Part shown: one piece after another, positions 1 to 12,446 of the stretch
Layout of the letters: every line of letters starts with the position of its first letter
Position numbering within the stretch: position 1 is the first letter of the stretch
Source of the DNA: Tubiluchus corallicola
Lineage: Eukaryota; Priapulida; Priapulimorpha; Priapulimorphida; Tubiluchidae
Assembly (NCBI GenBank): GCA_030141605.1
Contig: JAQGDQ010000537.1
Span: 106,501-149,016 of the forward strand
Length of the DNA stretch: 42,516 nt
Direction of reading: 5' to 3'
Program-made: the position numbers and the translations under genes
Notes under the pieces: model-generated
Databases searched by the model: none
What the model was told of the DNA's origin: nothing
The model's input: the letters and a program-made list of their open reading frames with translations, nothing else

Positions 1-3000
1 CTTGAATAATATCATTTCATTTGACATTATTCTTTTGGATACTGAATCTCTAATTAGTATACTCTTAAACAGTAGTACCCTTCTAAACCATGGCCAAAAT
101 ATAGTTGTATTTGATATTGTTCAAACATATATAAAAATACTCGTCGATTCGCTCATTAATGTGGTTCATTTGATGCCTTTTGCTATTTAGTACTCAGCAT
201 TGTACTAATGTACGTATTTCATTGTACATTAATCTATTTCTATCATTTCATCTGTTACACCACCTGTATACCATTTCTTCTTTCTGAGGCATCTTTGTCA
301 GTGGTAACTGTGGCCAAAGGTTTATTTTTGTCTGTCCATTTGACAATAATAAAAATATGGTTATTATAAAAAGTATCATCATCATCAGCGCCACCACTGC
401 CGCCATCACTCAAGTTGGAATCACGTAGACACATTACACTGGACTCATTGGTGCATACTGCATACTAAACGGTCACTCGTCGATGTTGCATTAATAAAAC
501 ATAAAATCGTCAGCCTGAGAAATTAAGTCTTTAAATTTGTGCTGAAATGTGTTAATTGTTGTTCGTTAAATAAGAAAGAAGTAATCGAGTAGTTAAATTT
601 AAAAGTGAAACCGAGAGGATTCCTCACGAAAATGGAACATGCAGTATTTCTACCTACGGCAATTTTCCTCACGAGGAGGATACATTACTTCCAGTAGAAT
701 TAATCACTAGGAATTGTATGAGGAATTTTGCCGCGCCTTCTTACTGTGAAATTCGCCTAGGACCGTCTTGAAAATTTGCAACCCCAAATATAGAGCTGCC
801 CAAGACAATACCTCTTTTCATCTGAAACAAGATAATTCTTAACGTTTCAAAATGACAACAACTTGAAACACAGTTTGCCATGCAAGTCTATGCTTGAAGG
901 AAAAAATAAGTTTATTTTGACCAATTATCAACCATTCGACTGGCTGTCGCAGTAAACCATAAACCCACGATACAGATAATTAATGACGCACAGAGATCAC
1001 GTCCATCCGTAAACAACAACAAAATTGCATTATGTTATTATTTTTGTGAAAGTTCTTAAAATACGTCCACAATTCAATTACAGTTTAGCAAGATCTATAG
1101 AACGCCAGAGAGTCGTTATTCATCTGCAAAGTTCGTTTCTCTGATAACAAGAATTCCCACTTGTAATATGTATCAGAATCGCGTAGTGTGGACTAGAAGT
1201 CACTCCTTATAACCTATTCTGAGCATCCTGTCACAAGTGTAAGAAACATCTGCTTCTGACGGCGCAGAGCCATACATGATTGCTTGATGTTCTTTTCTTG
1301 GAAAATTAAACGTCTTATATATATATATTGTTATAACAGTCTGCACGGAAGAAAAGTTTTAAAGGAAATGCCAAGCCTTCCGGGAAGTTCAGCTTACTTC
1401 AATGTTTGCAAAAAATGTTAGAAATGCTTAGTAATAAAACTGCAATAAGCGCCTCGTGTAATTAGTAAAATCACTTTAAAGTCGCGATCACTTCATGCTT
1501 AGACGCTTCCATTTTCAATGCCCAATCTTCTTCCAATGACGTCATTCGTTTTGAAGAAAAGTAGCGCACTGTGATTCCGTTAAAAGTAGAATAAGCTTTT
1601 GCAAAAACATCATATAGCTGATTTTGCAACATTTTTTCATGAATATTATGTTACCTCAACAAATAAAATGTTAGTACGATCGCTAATTAGGCAATTAATG
1701 TCAATTAATCAATTACCCGACTACGGGAGCTTCGGCTGGGTCGGAATGGCTATGATGAATACCAGATCGACCTCAGACCACGAAATACGCGTTGTGAAGT
1801 AAATCTGTATCTCCCAAGTTTACCGCAATAAGCCGCTTCAATATGATTATGCTTTATGGTAGATTCGAGTGACAGATAGTATTTCTACGAGTATGCAAGG
1901 TTCCTGAGTAATACTAAATCGCACAAATCAAAGTGAACATGCTATTGACAATGATATACAGGTTTATTGATTTGACAAATTTATAATAATATGTTTTAAC
2001 AATAACAACATTCAAATAAATGTACGCCTGTAGCGTTTACAATCAGTGTCCAAATTTTACGACTGCAGTGTCGCTATACAACTCAATATAATCTCCTACA
2101 ATTTCGAAACAACTGTTACTTTAATCAGAGCATAAAATCTTCCACCGTTAAGTACAAATTACTTAACAACACTAAATAATGTATAAAGTTACTCGGGGAT
2201 TGGCCAATCTTACAAGTTCCTTTAATTGTACATACATTAATTCAAGATACAAGCTGGGTGAGTCATTTTCCTGAACGGAATAATCTTCGTTCAGATGCCA
2301 ATTATTTATTAATTGAGTTCAATTTTATTTTCCTGATGAATGATTCAACATTCTAAAATAAATTCATGACAATTAGGTAAGCTACAGAAATTTGAATTAG
2401 TTTAAGCAACACGCGCTTACGGAAAGTCACGACGCGCTTACGAAAAGCCACGAAGTCCCCCAGTTACGTCATAATTTTCAAAAGAATGGCGGCAGCCTCT
2501 ATGCCTGAAAATTTCTATTCAGAGGTGGCATATTTTAAATTTATGCTTTATGGAAATGTTTTTGTAGATTTCTTTGCTATATTTTTTCTAAGCATAAGTG
2601 ATAACAGTAAAACAAAAACCAAGATACTGAGTTACTTGTTTCTTTCCTTTAATAACTCGTGATTATAATGTACTGAACTCGTATTAGCCTTTTTTCTTGA
2701 GTGAAAATAATGTAATTAAATTACAATAAGATGCTGTACAATATCCACGCTTTATTAGATCAAATATTCTTAGCTCTTCGCAAAGAATTGTTTGCACTCA
2801 TTCTAGCTAGTTTCTCATAAAGACGCTTGCTTATAAAAGTGCTTTATTTTATTTATTTAGTATACAGTTAATATTAATGATCTTACATGACATCAAGCAA
2901 ATGATTAATGGCAGGAAACAGAAATAAAAACTTGTTAGATGTTTGCGTGGTTGTGAGAGACTGCTACTTTATGATGTCCAAAATCAAAAATTCAAGTATA

Positions 3001-3050
3001 ATCTAGTCTAGGCAGCTTTAACACTCGGGTATAGTTTATCCTGGGGGTAT
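1..3050. other. Intergenic or intronic, no gene seen
   Basis: AT-rich sequence with only short open frames that have no family resemblance and no splice-site support. The one local structure noticed is a 21-base unit in tandem at 2411-2431 and 2432-2452 (acgcgcttacg core, two differences). No RNA gene or long conserved exon is visible. Confidence 0.6.
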
Positions 3051-3058
3051 AGTATGGC

Positions 3059-3426
3059 CAGGGCCTATTTCAGCCTAAACGAGGCCCGGGGAAGTGGGGC
3101 ATGTGAGGCCGGGGGGCACCATCATGGTTGACGCCCAGAAAAGTTTTGAACTGCTAGAACGCCAGAGAAGCATTTTCGAAGAGAAAATATGGAGTTATAC
3201 AGTTGTTAAAGGAAAGAACAATTGAAAGAAAAACTACGTTATTCTCAAGACCAGTCCTTAATACTTGTCAATACTGGCAATACTGGCATGCGACAAGAGA
3301 GGGGGGGGGAGAGGAGGTAGTATGTTCGCATAAAGCAAAAAAATGTTACCTTGGCGCGAGGCCCCCTGGAGGGTGAGGCCCCGGGGAAGTATCCCCACTT
3401 CCCCCCCCCCCCTGAAATAGGCCCTG
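3059..3426. mobile_element. hAT-like MITE with 15-base TIRs
   Basis: The ends are perfect 15-base inverted repeats: cagggcctatttcag at 3059-3073 and its reverse complement at 3412-3426. The flanking octamers, agtatggc (3051-3058) and actatggg (3427-3434), match at 6 of 8 positions, as a decayed 8-base target duplication would. TIRs beginning CAGGG plus 8-base duplications are typical of the hAT superfamily. At 368 bases it has no room for a transposase, so it would be non-autonomous. The interior is G-rich, including a run of G near 3301 and a run of C before the right TIR. Confidence 0.75.
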
Positions 3427-3434
3427 ACTATGGG

Positions 3435-3950
3435 CCTGTTACACCGGGTCGCAGAGTACGAAGATTTTAACTGCCTGACTTTGAATGGTTTTCTTCCGGC
3501 TATTTCTTAAAGTTGTGTTTTCTGACCATTTACTCAAGGTCAATGATAGCCTGACCAAATCTGCTCCTCTTTGAATTGTCCAAATATGGTTGCCCAACTT
3601 CTGGCGATTTTAGGATAGATTTCTTTTATTTAAAGGAAAACTGAACGATGGTGACATTACTTCAAAATAATCATTACCATCACACCAGTACGACAACATA
3701 CACACTAATTCAGAATTCATATATCCACGGCCATATTAATTAAATCATAGGTTTTTTTCATTTTTTTGTGCATAGTTGTAAATATGTTTGATTTTATTCG
3801 TCGTTACTTTCCATTACTGCACAGTAGTTTAGATTGCACTGACGCATTTGCCTTTAGCAGTGTAAGGTTTTAGTAACTAACACTGATTGATCATCTGTGT
3901 AAAGTTTTTATCAGTGATTATCAATGTATTTTAATGATAAGTAAAGATTA
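3435..3950. other. No gene seen
   Basis: AT-rich stretch without a supportable exon, ending in a short (TA)n run at about 3951-3968. Confidence 0.55.
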
Positions 3951-3967
3951 TTATATATATATATATA

Positions 3968-4425
3968 TAAAGTATGCTCTAAAACGTTGTTAACTACAAC
4001 AGACAGCTTTTTTTAAATCAAATTTTAGATAAAATAATAAGTCTTCAGCGAATCCGCTAAGACTGGCAGTGGCGTCTTTCTGTTACGTTCCCATGGCCGA
4101 CAAATAGGCGTGTTACCGTAATAAGCATAATCATGAACAGATCCGTGTTCGTCTGTGACGTAGAACTCATATTCGTGACATCACAACAGCGTCTTGCAGT
4201 AATCTTCGCTTACGCAAACGTGCTTGATGCACAGGGAAGATGCCTACCATTGCAGGAACTGTGGCTAGTTTGTGACGTAAGCAATAGCTGTGTTCGACTG
4301 CCGTTAATTAACATTCCAAAGTAATTATTGAAGTATTAGAAACAATTTCTAACTTCTATATGCAAGAAAATGTGTATTTTGGGCAGTAAATTAAAATGAG
4401 GTTGAGTCTAATCCGGTTTTTCCTT
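3968..4425 (+). repeat. Interspersed repeat, 5' module (copy A1)
   Basis: Closely resembles 12447-12935. Shared blocks include agcgaatcc followed by agactggca, the GTTCGTCTGTGACGT segment, and a final aaattaaaatgaggttgag. In this copy the module runs straight into the second module of the same repeat family at 4426. No coding capacity was seen; the short open frame at 4133-4324 is repeat sequence. Confidence 0.65.
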
Positions 4426-5722
4426 TTCAAGGACAAGCAAAGGGGATCCGGAGGTAGGTTTTAGAAAAATCGCCTAAAGTTATATTACTTTATAGCAATT
4501 TTATGCGTATATCGTTCTCGTATTGAAGGGATTTTTAGTTTTTTTTCATTTTAAATCTCCCGCAATACTATACCGGCAGCGCCATTACATGACGTCATTT
4601 GCGCACAACGTAAATCAGGAGAAGAAACGGAAATGTTAAACTATTTCCCAAAAAACTTGTCGTGCAAAATTATGTTACTTAGCATTTCGCTTACCTGCTT
4701 GAAAGACTTATGTAACTAGAAAAAAATTATTAATTATTTAAAATGTTTTCACCAATTGGTAAAATGTCACTGGCTCACCCTCCAGGGTGCACCACTCACC
4801 AATAAAAAAAAACGTATTTTTAGTCTTATTGACAAGATACAGTAATTTAAAATTTTACTCAGTTAGTGACGTCTCTAACGTCTGCTCTAGGAATGCTGTG
4901 ATTATTTTTTCAAACTTTACTCAGTGTTATCTAAACTTGTTTCAAATGACTTATCGCCAAAATGGCTGCGTCTAACGGTCATCGCGGGAGTCTAAATTTA
5001 CATGTTATATACAGAGTTATTGCCGACGCAAGTCCTGTAAGCAAAAATGCCGTGTGTAAGTGGCATAGAATTTCAAGTCGAATTTTTGAGCTTTGTGTAA
5101 GTGGAGGGTTTTCTTGTGCTTTAAAGGAAGACAGGATGATTTTTAATACACTCCCCAATTTTAAGTCCGATAGAAAGTATACATTTTAACACCATTAATA
5201 CTGCAAATGTGTTTCTGATAATTAAATAATAAATTAAAATCTTAATTAACAGCAGGCGAACCCAACCATTAATGACATCACAAACTAATATACCTAATTT
5301 TCAACAGCAAAAACATTCCACGAGCGTGTTGCACGAGCTACTGTAAGACATTCAGTGTGTTGCACTAAAACTAGGCAAGTTTTAAGATAAAAATTCAAAT
5401 TTCAAATTCACCGCTGTGCTCGCGCATCAGCTGTCGAACGTGTGCAGTTCGTCACAAACCAACATATCTGAACTGAGAGGTACAGCACCCGTTTTCTGTG
5501 CAATGCGTTTCCGAAATGCAGGCGCTGGTGCCTGTCTTACTAGCGAATGGTGAAATGCATGTAACAGTGAAGAACTAGTGGCGCGAACGTGAAATTGTGT
5601 TTGAGTGGTAATAATTTTTTCATGTAAGCCATTTTTTAAAAAATAGCATGTTTCCTTTCAATATTTTAAAGAGTTGATTGTTTTGACCTACAACTTAAGA
5701 TTGGGTCCGGCTTTGCTGTAAG
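4426..5722 (+). repeat. Interspersed TTAAAGGA-type repeat (copy A2)
   Basis: Related along most of its length to 15463-16759, with partial copies at 18474-19009 (inverted), 31845-32325 and 34102-35383. The termini form an imperfect inverted repeat (start aaggacaagcaaaggggat, end ggtccggctttgctgta). An internal TTAAAGGAAGACAGG at about 5122 marks where the shorter copies begin. Terminal TTAA with inverted ends suggests a TTAA-targeting non-autonomous DNA transposon, but no transposase is present and the class is inferred. Confidence 0.6.
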
Positions 5723-5989
5723 CATTCTGCCTGCCAAATGTTTACAATAATGTAAACCAAAGCGTCTCGCTAACGTTATCGAATGCAAACCTCGACTAAA
5801 GTTTGTGAACAAACTTTGCAGTTCCTGACAATTATTAAGATTAATTCTATACCAAACAATACTACATAACCAAGTTGATAACTTGCAATATTATTAAGGT
5901 GCCAGCAATGAACTTGACGGGTTACCATTGACAAATAAAAACTGTGACATCTTCAAAACAACTTTTTGTGTTAACATTAAATCGTAAAA

Positions 5990-5999
5990 TTTATTTATT
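5990..5999 (-). promoter_or_regulatory. Polyadenylation signals of the unrecognised gene
   Basis: Read on the minus strand this is two overlapping AATAAA hexamers, 187 bases or more downstream of the TGA stop at 6186-6188. Position and orientation fit the 3' end of the gene whose last coding exon is 6186-6385. Confidence 0.6.
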
Positions 6000-6185
6000 T
6001 GGAACACAAAGTGGACAATAGTCAGTTTATGTTAAACTCAAATACCAATAATATAATGCACAAGATCAATAATTATATACGTTAATAGAAACAAACTTTT
6101 TACAAATTTTAGACTACATAAATTTTTTTCTTCGACTATCTTTACGTTTTTTTCATATTTTTATTTCAGCATTTTCGGGGACGTT

Positions 6186-6385
6186 TCATTGGCGACTCAT
6201 GAATCCAGTTTCAACGAGTTTGTCCAAAAAGAATTTTGTATCTCCAAGCGCAGATTCTTTGATTCCCATTTCTCGAAGCAATCCCAGGTTCCCTTTCTCC
6301 ACGGCGGCCATGACATTACGTAAATGTTCAACGTCTGACGTCAGCAGATGAAGCACGCGTCCAAAATCGTCTGCTGTTTTGCTTT
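6186..6385 (-). CDS. Terminal coding exon of an unrecognised gene
   Basis: Minus-strand exon preceded by a good acceptor (tttcag at 6386-6391). The first two bases complete a codon begun in the previous exon, followed by 65 codons and TGA. The peptide contains DDFGRVLHLLTSDVEHLRN, then KGNLGLLREMGIKES, and ends TGFMSRQ. It looks helical, with evenly spaced leucines. I do not recognise the family. The exon at 10623-10775 ends in the matching phase (one base left over), so the two can join directly, giving a glutamate codon at the junction. AATAAA signals lie downstream at 5990-5999. No signal peptide, membrane segment or catalytic motif is visible. Codon use and the splice site argue for a real exon; function is unknown. 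Confidence 0.72.
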
Positions 6386-6436
6386 CTGAAATGCGAGCAA
6401 CAATACAAAATGATCTTTAGTGAATGTATGTGAAAT

Positions 6437-7345
<909 letters not shown>

Positions 7346-7409
7346 ATATAGAATCCTTCTTAAGAGATCATTAGGATTGGCTAACACACATAAATATACA
7401 TAGTTACAT

Positions 7410-7418
7410 AGATAGAGA

Positions 7419-7477
<59 letters not shown>

Positions 7478-7494
7478 GGGAGAGGGGGAGGGAG
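7410..7494. repeat. (GA)n microsatellite, second tract
   Basis: GA dinucleotides ending in a G-rich segment. Together with the tract at 6437-6550 it brackets the LINE fragment. Confidence 0.92.
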
Positions 7495-8325
7495 CATAAA
7501 TATTTAACTAGTTGGCAAAGTTCGTATTTAGCCAAAAATATATTGCTGCTGTCTAGGCTTTATTAATAAATTCTTTACTTATTCCCATCTTATAAACAAC
7601 TATCTTTAAATTAAAAGCTGACAAGCTCTCATAATCTGCACTGTGTAACTGTGCTAATACCAGAATGGATAGTTTAGTCTACACAGGATAATTTTACAGA
7701 CAACGCTTCATTATTTGTGTGGGTAATTTCAATTATTGCAGTAATAAGCCATGGTAAACCCAAGAGGCAGGACATCACAATTGCTGAACTAGTCTCTCTT
7801 GATAGACTCTCTTGATAGACTATCTGTCTGTCTCAATTACTGGCCCGTTTCAATTATCATCTGAGCTGTAATCTATGGACGCTGTTTTGTTGTTTCACAC
7901 AAACTGATAGAGTAACAGAAAGCTATCATATGCAGCTCTACACAAGAGATTAATTTGATTGAAGTTGACTGAGTCTATTTGGGAAACGGTATTATTTTGA
8001 GTGGTGACGTCAAGTGCTCGAGACGCACGACGTCTTAAGTCAACTAGAAAGAAGTCTTAAGTCAACGAAAACTGTCAGAGTTGCTCACGAAGCCATGAAG
8101 CTAAATGTTCCTTTAAGTAAAAACATGCTTATTGCTCAAAACGTCAGTGTATTAACTCTTTAATATGAAAATTGTCTATGAGTTCAGATGATGGTAAAAT
8201 CATGCTATTTAAGAGTTACTGCTGCAATGCTTACTGTATGTCTTTATGGACTTTATAGTAATGGTATGATAAATAGACTGCGTATTGCATACAACAGTGG
8301 TATCAGAAAACTGTTTCGCTTAAAG
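7495..8325. other. No gene seen
   Basis: No supportable exon. A small internal duplication (ctctcttgatagact repeated) occurs near 7795-7822. If the two exons flanking this region belong together, it is intron. Confidence 0.5.
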
Positions 8326-9082
8326 TACGATTGCAGTACTTCTGGCATGTATGTAAACCTATCTACGAATGCAGTACTTCTAGCATGTATGTAAACCTAT
8401 CTACGATTGCAGTACTTCTGACATGTGTGTAAACCTATCTACGATTGCAATGCTTCTGACATGTATGTAAACCTATCTACGATTGCAATGCTTCTGACAT
8501 GTATGTAAACCTATCTACGATTGCAATGTTTCTGGCATGTGTGTAAACCTATCTACGATTGCAGTACTTCTGGCAGGTGTGTAAACCTATCTACGATTGC
8601 AGTACTTCTAGCATGTTGTAAACCTATCTACGATTGCAGTACTTCTAACATGTTGTAAACCTATCTACGATTGCAGTCATATAGGCATGTATGTAAACCT
8701 ATCTACGATTGCAATGCTTCTGACATGTATGTAAACCTATCTACGATTGCAGTACTTCTGGCATGTGTGTAAACCTATCTACGATTGCAGTACTTCTAAC
8801 ATGTTGTAAACCTATCTACGATTGCAGTCATACAGGCATGTATGTAAACCTATCTACTATTGCAATGCTTCTGACATGTATGTAAACCTATCTACGATTG
8901 CAGTACTTCTGGCATGTGTGTAAACCTATCTACGATTGCAATGCTTCTGACATGTGTGTTAACCTAACTACGATTGCAGTACTTCTGGCATGTGTGTAAA
9001 CCTATCTACGATTGCAATGCTTCTGACATATGTGTAAACCTATCTACGATTGCAGTACTTCTAGCATGTTGTAAACCTATGT
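8326..9082. repeat. Minisatellite, about 38-base unit, about 20 copies
   Basis: Tandem units built on taaacctatctacgattgca, followed by a variable half (agtacttctggcatgtgt and variants). Unit length is 35-39 bases. Variants recur in order: the form with agtcat plus aggcatgtatg appears near 8665 and again near 8825, about four units apart, pointing to higher-order duplication. Short open frames across it are artefacts of the repeat. Confidence 0.95.
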
Positions 9083-9432
9083 CTACCACATTTAGTCATA
9101 TTCGCAGAAGATCATGTTATAGCGTTCGAAATAGCTTATTACTTATAATGGCAATAGTATTATAACTGCTATTATTAACACACATAGACTTGTCAAATCT
9201 TGCTTTTTTGTGAAATGGAACGAATTATTACATAATTAGTCTTTAAAATTTATTTAGCTTTTAATTTACCAACCCTGTATATGTATTTACTCTTGTAATT
9301 TTTATTTCATTGTATTTTATTTCATTTTATTACCGTATTTGTATTTTATTTGGTCTTAGTTACCGAAATTGAATTGTCGAACACAAAAGTTCATAATGAC
9401 GTGCTGCAAGGATCCCAATTGCTTGGGACTTT

Positions 9433-10016
9433 TTGCATGTAACTCAAACGAGATATGGGGCCAGTCCAGATTATGAAATTCGGGCAGAGGCAGAGTATAG
9501 TGTGCAAGACTGCAGGTATTATGCACAGGCAAGGATGCGCCTCTACTTCCGAAACAGCTCAAAACGCCATCTACTGAGTCATACTATAGAAATGTTGCCT
9601 TGTACAGGCACTTCAAAGCATTTATTATTAAAACATTTAATATTAAATGTATTTGGAAGCCAAAGCTTTGTGACCAGAGCTACAAATAACTGGGACTTAT
9701 TAATAAAAGAAAGTTTATCTATGTACCCTAATAAGCCTTCTCTTAATGTACAAAGCAGTTCAATCCCATTAACTTTATTTTCAAACATTTAACTATTTCT
9801 TACTGTATCAATTTCTTTTCTACAGGTCTGTTTATTCGTTACTTTGGCTTCTTTGTAAATACATAATTAGTGCATAATTTTCTATACTGTAGGCTCTGCC
9901 TACATAAACTGGTTGTTGTTTGTATAGTGTACCACTGATGATGACAGCTGATTGCTGTTGAAACGTTTGGACATATTTTTAAACGGTTGTAAATTAAAGT
10001 TTTCAATAAAAATTGT
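9433..10016 (+). mobile_element. Degenerate retroelement 3' end
   Basis: The frame ending at 9792 contains FGSQSFVTRATNNWDLL, resembling the R-x-SF-x-RA-x-x-x-W segment at the C-terminus of LINE-type reverse transcriptases. The sequence from about 9600 to 9930 recurs at 11370-11660, and a 30-base piece recurs at 10838-10868. The 3' region ends in caataaaa at about 10005-10012. Near 9937-9973 it carries a short stem-loop flanked by ctgatgatg and gaaacg. Class is inferred. Confidence 0.55.
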
Positions 10017-10221
10017 GCTGTTTTAATAGCAATGAAAGCTTTCAGGTTTAAGAATTTCTTGCAGGCACAGACAAGATCTACAATTTTTAGCCAAATTGTT
10101 GAAAATTAAAGTTTCTGCCTGATCATGGATTCGAGTTCTGCCAGTATTGTCCCCATGGCTCTACGCGGATAAACGCATTCCCATGTCATGATTGCGACCT
10201 TAATTTGTAACCGGTTGACAT

Positions 10222-10600
10222 AATAAGACTTTTCATGGTTTCGTTCTGCGCACGCGCACTTGTTGTAGGTCAAAGATTAAGTTTATCACAGCAATGCGTC
10301 TTAACTACAACCGTAAAGGAAAGCCGTCTGCCGCATCAGTTCAGTAAGTTCAGTCGTTTTACATGGGCTTTACTTAGTTATTTACTAGTCTGTGTGTAGA
10401 GTGATTTACTAGCAGGATCTTGCTTGTGAACAAGAAAAAGTGAACTAGGTAACGTTCTAGCTAGCTGTTAAAACTGTTACTATTACAATAGCATGGGCTG
10501 CGAGTCGTTGTCAAGCGTACACAAATGCGTTGTCTGGTACACTTAACCTTTGACCTTTTCACGATCATCATCAATCGTTGGAAATGTGAAAAGGCTTATT
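10222..10600. mobile_element. MITE, copy 1 of 2
   Basis: The ends are inverted: aataagacttttca at 10222 against tgaaaaggcttatt ending at 10600. A second inverted pair lies just inside (aggtcaaagattaag against cttaacctttgacct). A related copy of about 367 bases is at 37141-37507, sharing cagcaatgcgtcttaactac and gatttactarcaggatcttg. The right end stops 22 bases from the splice donor of the exon at 10623. No coding capacity. Confidence 0.7.
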
Positions 10601-10622
10601 CTAGCTACAACAATCACATTAC

Positions 10623-10775
10623 CTGATAATGCAATAGCAACTTTTTCTATTCCTCCACGTGGTTTCAGCGCCTCAACCGCTTTCTGACCGAATAATTTCG
10701 CCAAAAATCCCTGTCCGTTTTCTTTGATTAAATGCTTCAAAAAATCAATAATTTCGTCCACTGGAGGTCGCACAG
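10623..10775 (-). CDS. Internal exon of an unrecognised gene
   Basis: Minus-strand exon of 153 bases with a strong acceptor (polypyrimidine tract then ttatttcag) and donor (TCAG|GTAATG). It starts and ends in phase 1, so it adds 51 residues. The peptide includes RPPVDEIIDFLKHLIKEN and then GFLAKLFGQKAVEALKPR, and looks amphipathic-helical. The phase matches the terminal exon at 6186-6385. I do not recognise the family, and it does not resemble the DNA-PKcs sequence expected at this point of the neighbouring gene. Upstream exons were not found to the right, where the sequence is repeats. It could instead belong to a longer gene interrupted by the rearrangement at 20-27 kb. Confidence 0.72.
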
Positions 10776-10837
10776 CTGAAATAAAAAGAGGTTCGATAAT
10801 AACAACATTTACAATTATGATGCAAATCAATTTATTC

Positions 10838-11700
10838 AGGCACCTCAAAGCATTTATTATTAAAACAACACAACTTTTATTAAAAATTTTAATGTATAAC
10901 TGTTCAAAAATATGGTCAAACATTTCACACACGAACGTGTGAACATTTGGGTATTTCGTTTAGAACTGGGAACAAATTAAAAAATTCTCCTCAATTCAGC
11001 ATTAATGACTGGACAGAAGAAAATCATTTTAATTACTCTAAATTTAAATTTATGCTGTATTGTCATCATACTTTTTTAGTTTTGGATAGTGCTGCCACCT
11101 TCAGGTGTTCTTGTTAAAATTGTTAAAGCTTTCTCTTTACTGTTTAAATTTTCATTGGCTTCTACAGTCTTTATGAATGCATAATCTCTAAACCTGTTTT
11201 CACACCTAAATGATTTCACCTGTAGTTTTGGTCACTTGGTTTTCTGCTTTTCAATATGACACTACTTCACTGTTTATGTAGACATTTCAGAATAAAATCT
11301 TAAAACTAAATTTCAAGTTTTTTGGTTTCTTCAAACCAATGACCTTATTTGTGCCTTTGACCACAAAGCTGGTTTTGACAATTTCGGCATTGTGAGCAGA
11401 GCTACAAATAACTGGGACTTAGTAATAAAAAAAGTTTATCTATGTACCCTATTAAGCCTTCTCTTAATGTACAAAGCAGTTCAATTCATTAAACTTTATT
11501 TTCAAACACTTAGCTACTTGTTACTATATTAATTTTTTTCTACTGGTCTGCTTAGTCATTACATATTTGGCTTTTGTAAATACATAATTAGTGCACAATT
11601 TTCTATACTGTTGGCTAAGTCTATTTAAACTGATTGTTGCTTGTATGGTGTACCTTATAGTGTTGCTTATAAAGTTTTCAATATTTAATACAACTATGAT
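10838..11700 (+). mobile_element. Fragmented second copy of the 9.4-10.0 kb retroelement
   Basis: Bases 10838-10868 repeat the segment at 9604-9634. Bases 11395-11520 repeat 9673-9790, including agagctacaaataactggga, with small indels that break the frame. Between them is unrelated AT-rich sequence. A degenerate, non-coding relic. Confidence 0.6.
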
Positions 11701-11791
11701 GTTAAAATATAAACGTTTGCGTAATGTTTGCATACAGAATTTGGTATAATACCCTGTTTATATATTTAAATCTAACTTAATTCATGAAATT

Positions 11792-11812
11792 CGGGGGGTG
11801 GGGGGGGGGGGT
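11792..11812. repeat. Poly-G tract
   Basis: A run of G interrupted by one T, with potential to form a G-quadruplex or to be an assembly slippage point. Confidence 0.9.
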
Positions 11813-11929
11813 GCATACATTAAAATGCTTGAAGATAGTTTAGTCTATAATGCATATTTCACGTGCAAAGAATTAGACATGAATGGTAACTAAACCTGCG
11901 TTATAATGTATTACGGAAATATTATCTAA

Positions 11930-12310
11930 ACTTGGCTTCACCCTTATATGGGACAACGGCCTAGAGCACATAAGAAAACTGCACAAAGTTCCGCGTTTTG
12001 ATTCCAAATTGAGGTTGGTCGATATGCATGACCTAAAACACCTGTTGATATGAGAAAATGTACTTTATGTAAGAATGGGAGGACGGTAGATGGATTTCAC
12101 TTTAGTATGCAATGCAATGTCAAGAAATGATCCTGCGTTCTTAAATGAAATATTAGATATTAGTTTTCCATAATTCCCATCTATGTGTGGTATTGATAAG
12201 TTTATATTTTTAAATAAAAGTGGATATGTGGAAGTAAAGAAATTGTTGATTAACTATGTGCATAAAAGTTCAAGAATACTTGATTCTAAATTAAGAGGTA
12301 CGAACTAATT
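11930..12310 (+). mobile_element. Decayed LINE fragment
   Basis: One frame reads RKCTLCKNGRTVDGFHFSMQCN, a C-x2-C ... H-x4-C knuckle like the one after LINE reverse transcriptases. Flanking frames are broken by stops and shifts (for example a TGA right after the knuckle). Weak but consistent with the other LINE tails in the window. Confidence 0.45.
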
Positions 12311-12446
12311 TTGCTAAGAATTAATGTACTCAAACAGCAAAGTGATATGTAGATGTGTTTGTTATAAATTATGGCATTTTTTATTTTCCTTTTATGTCAA
12401 CTACGTTTAAACGAAAAGCTGACGATTGTGTTGTCATTAGTTCAAA

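Noticed and set aside
8326-9082. Regular repeats that might suggest a CRISPR array
   Set aside because: Units are joined head to tail with no unique spacers, in a eukaryotic intron-rich context. The same holds for the arrays at 17.1, 22.3, 24.5 and 28.2 kb.
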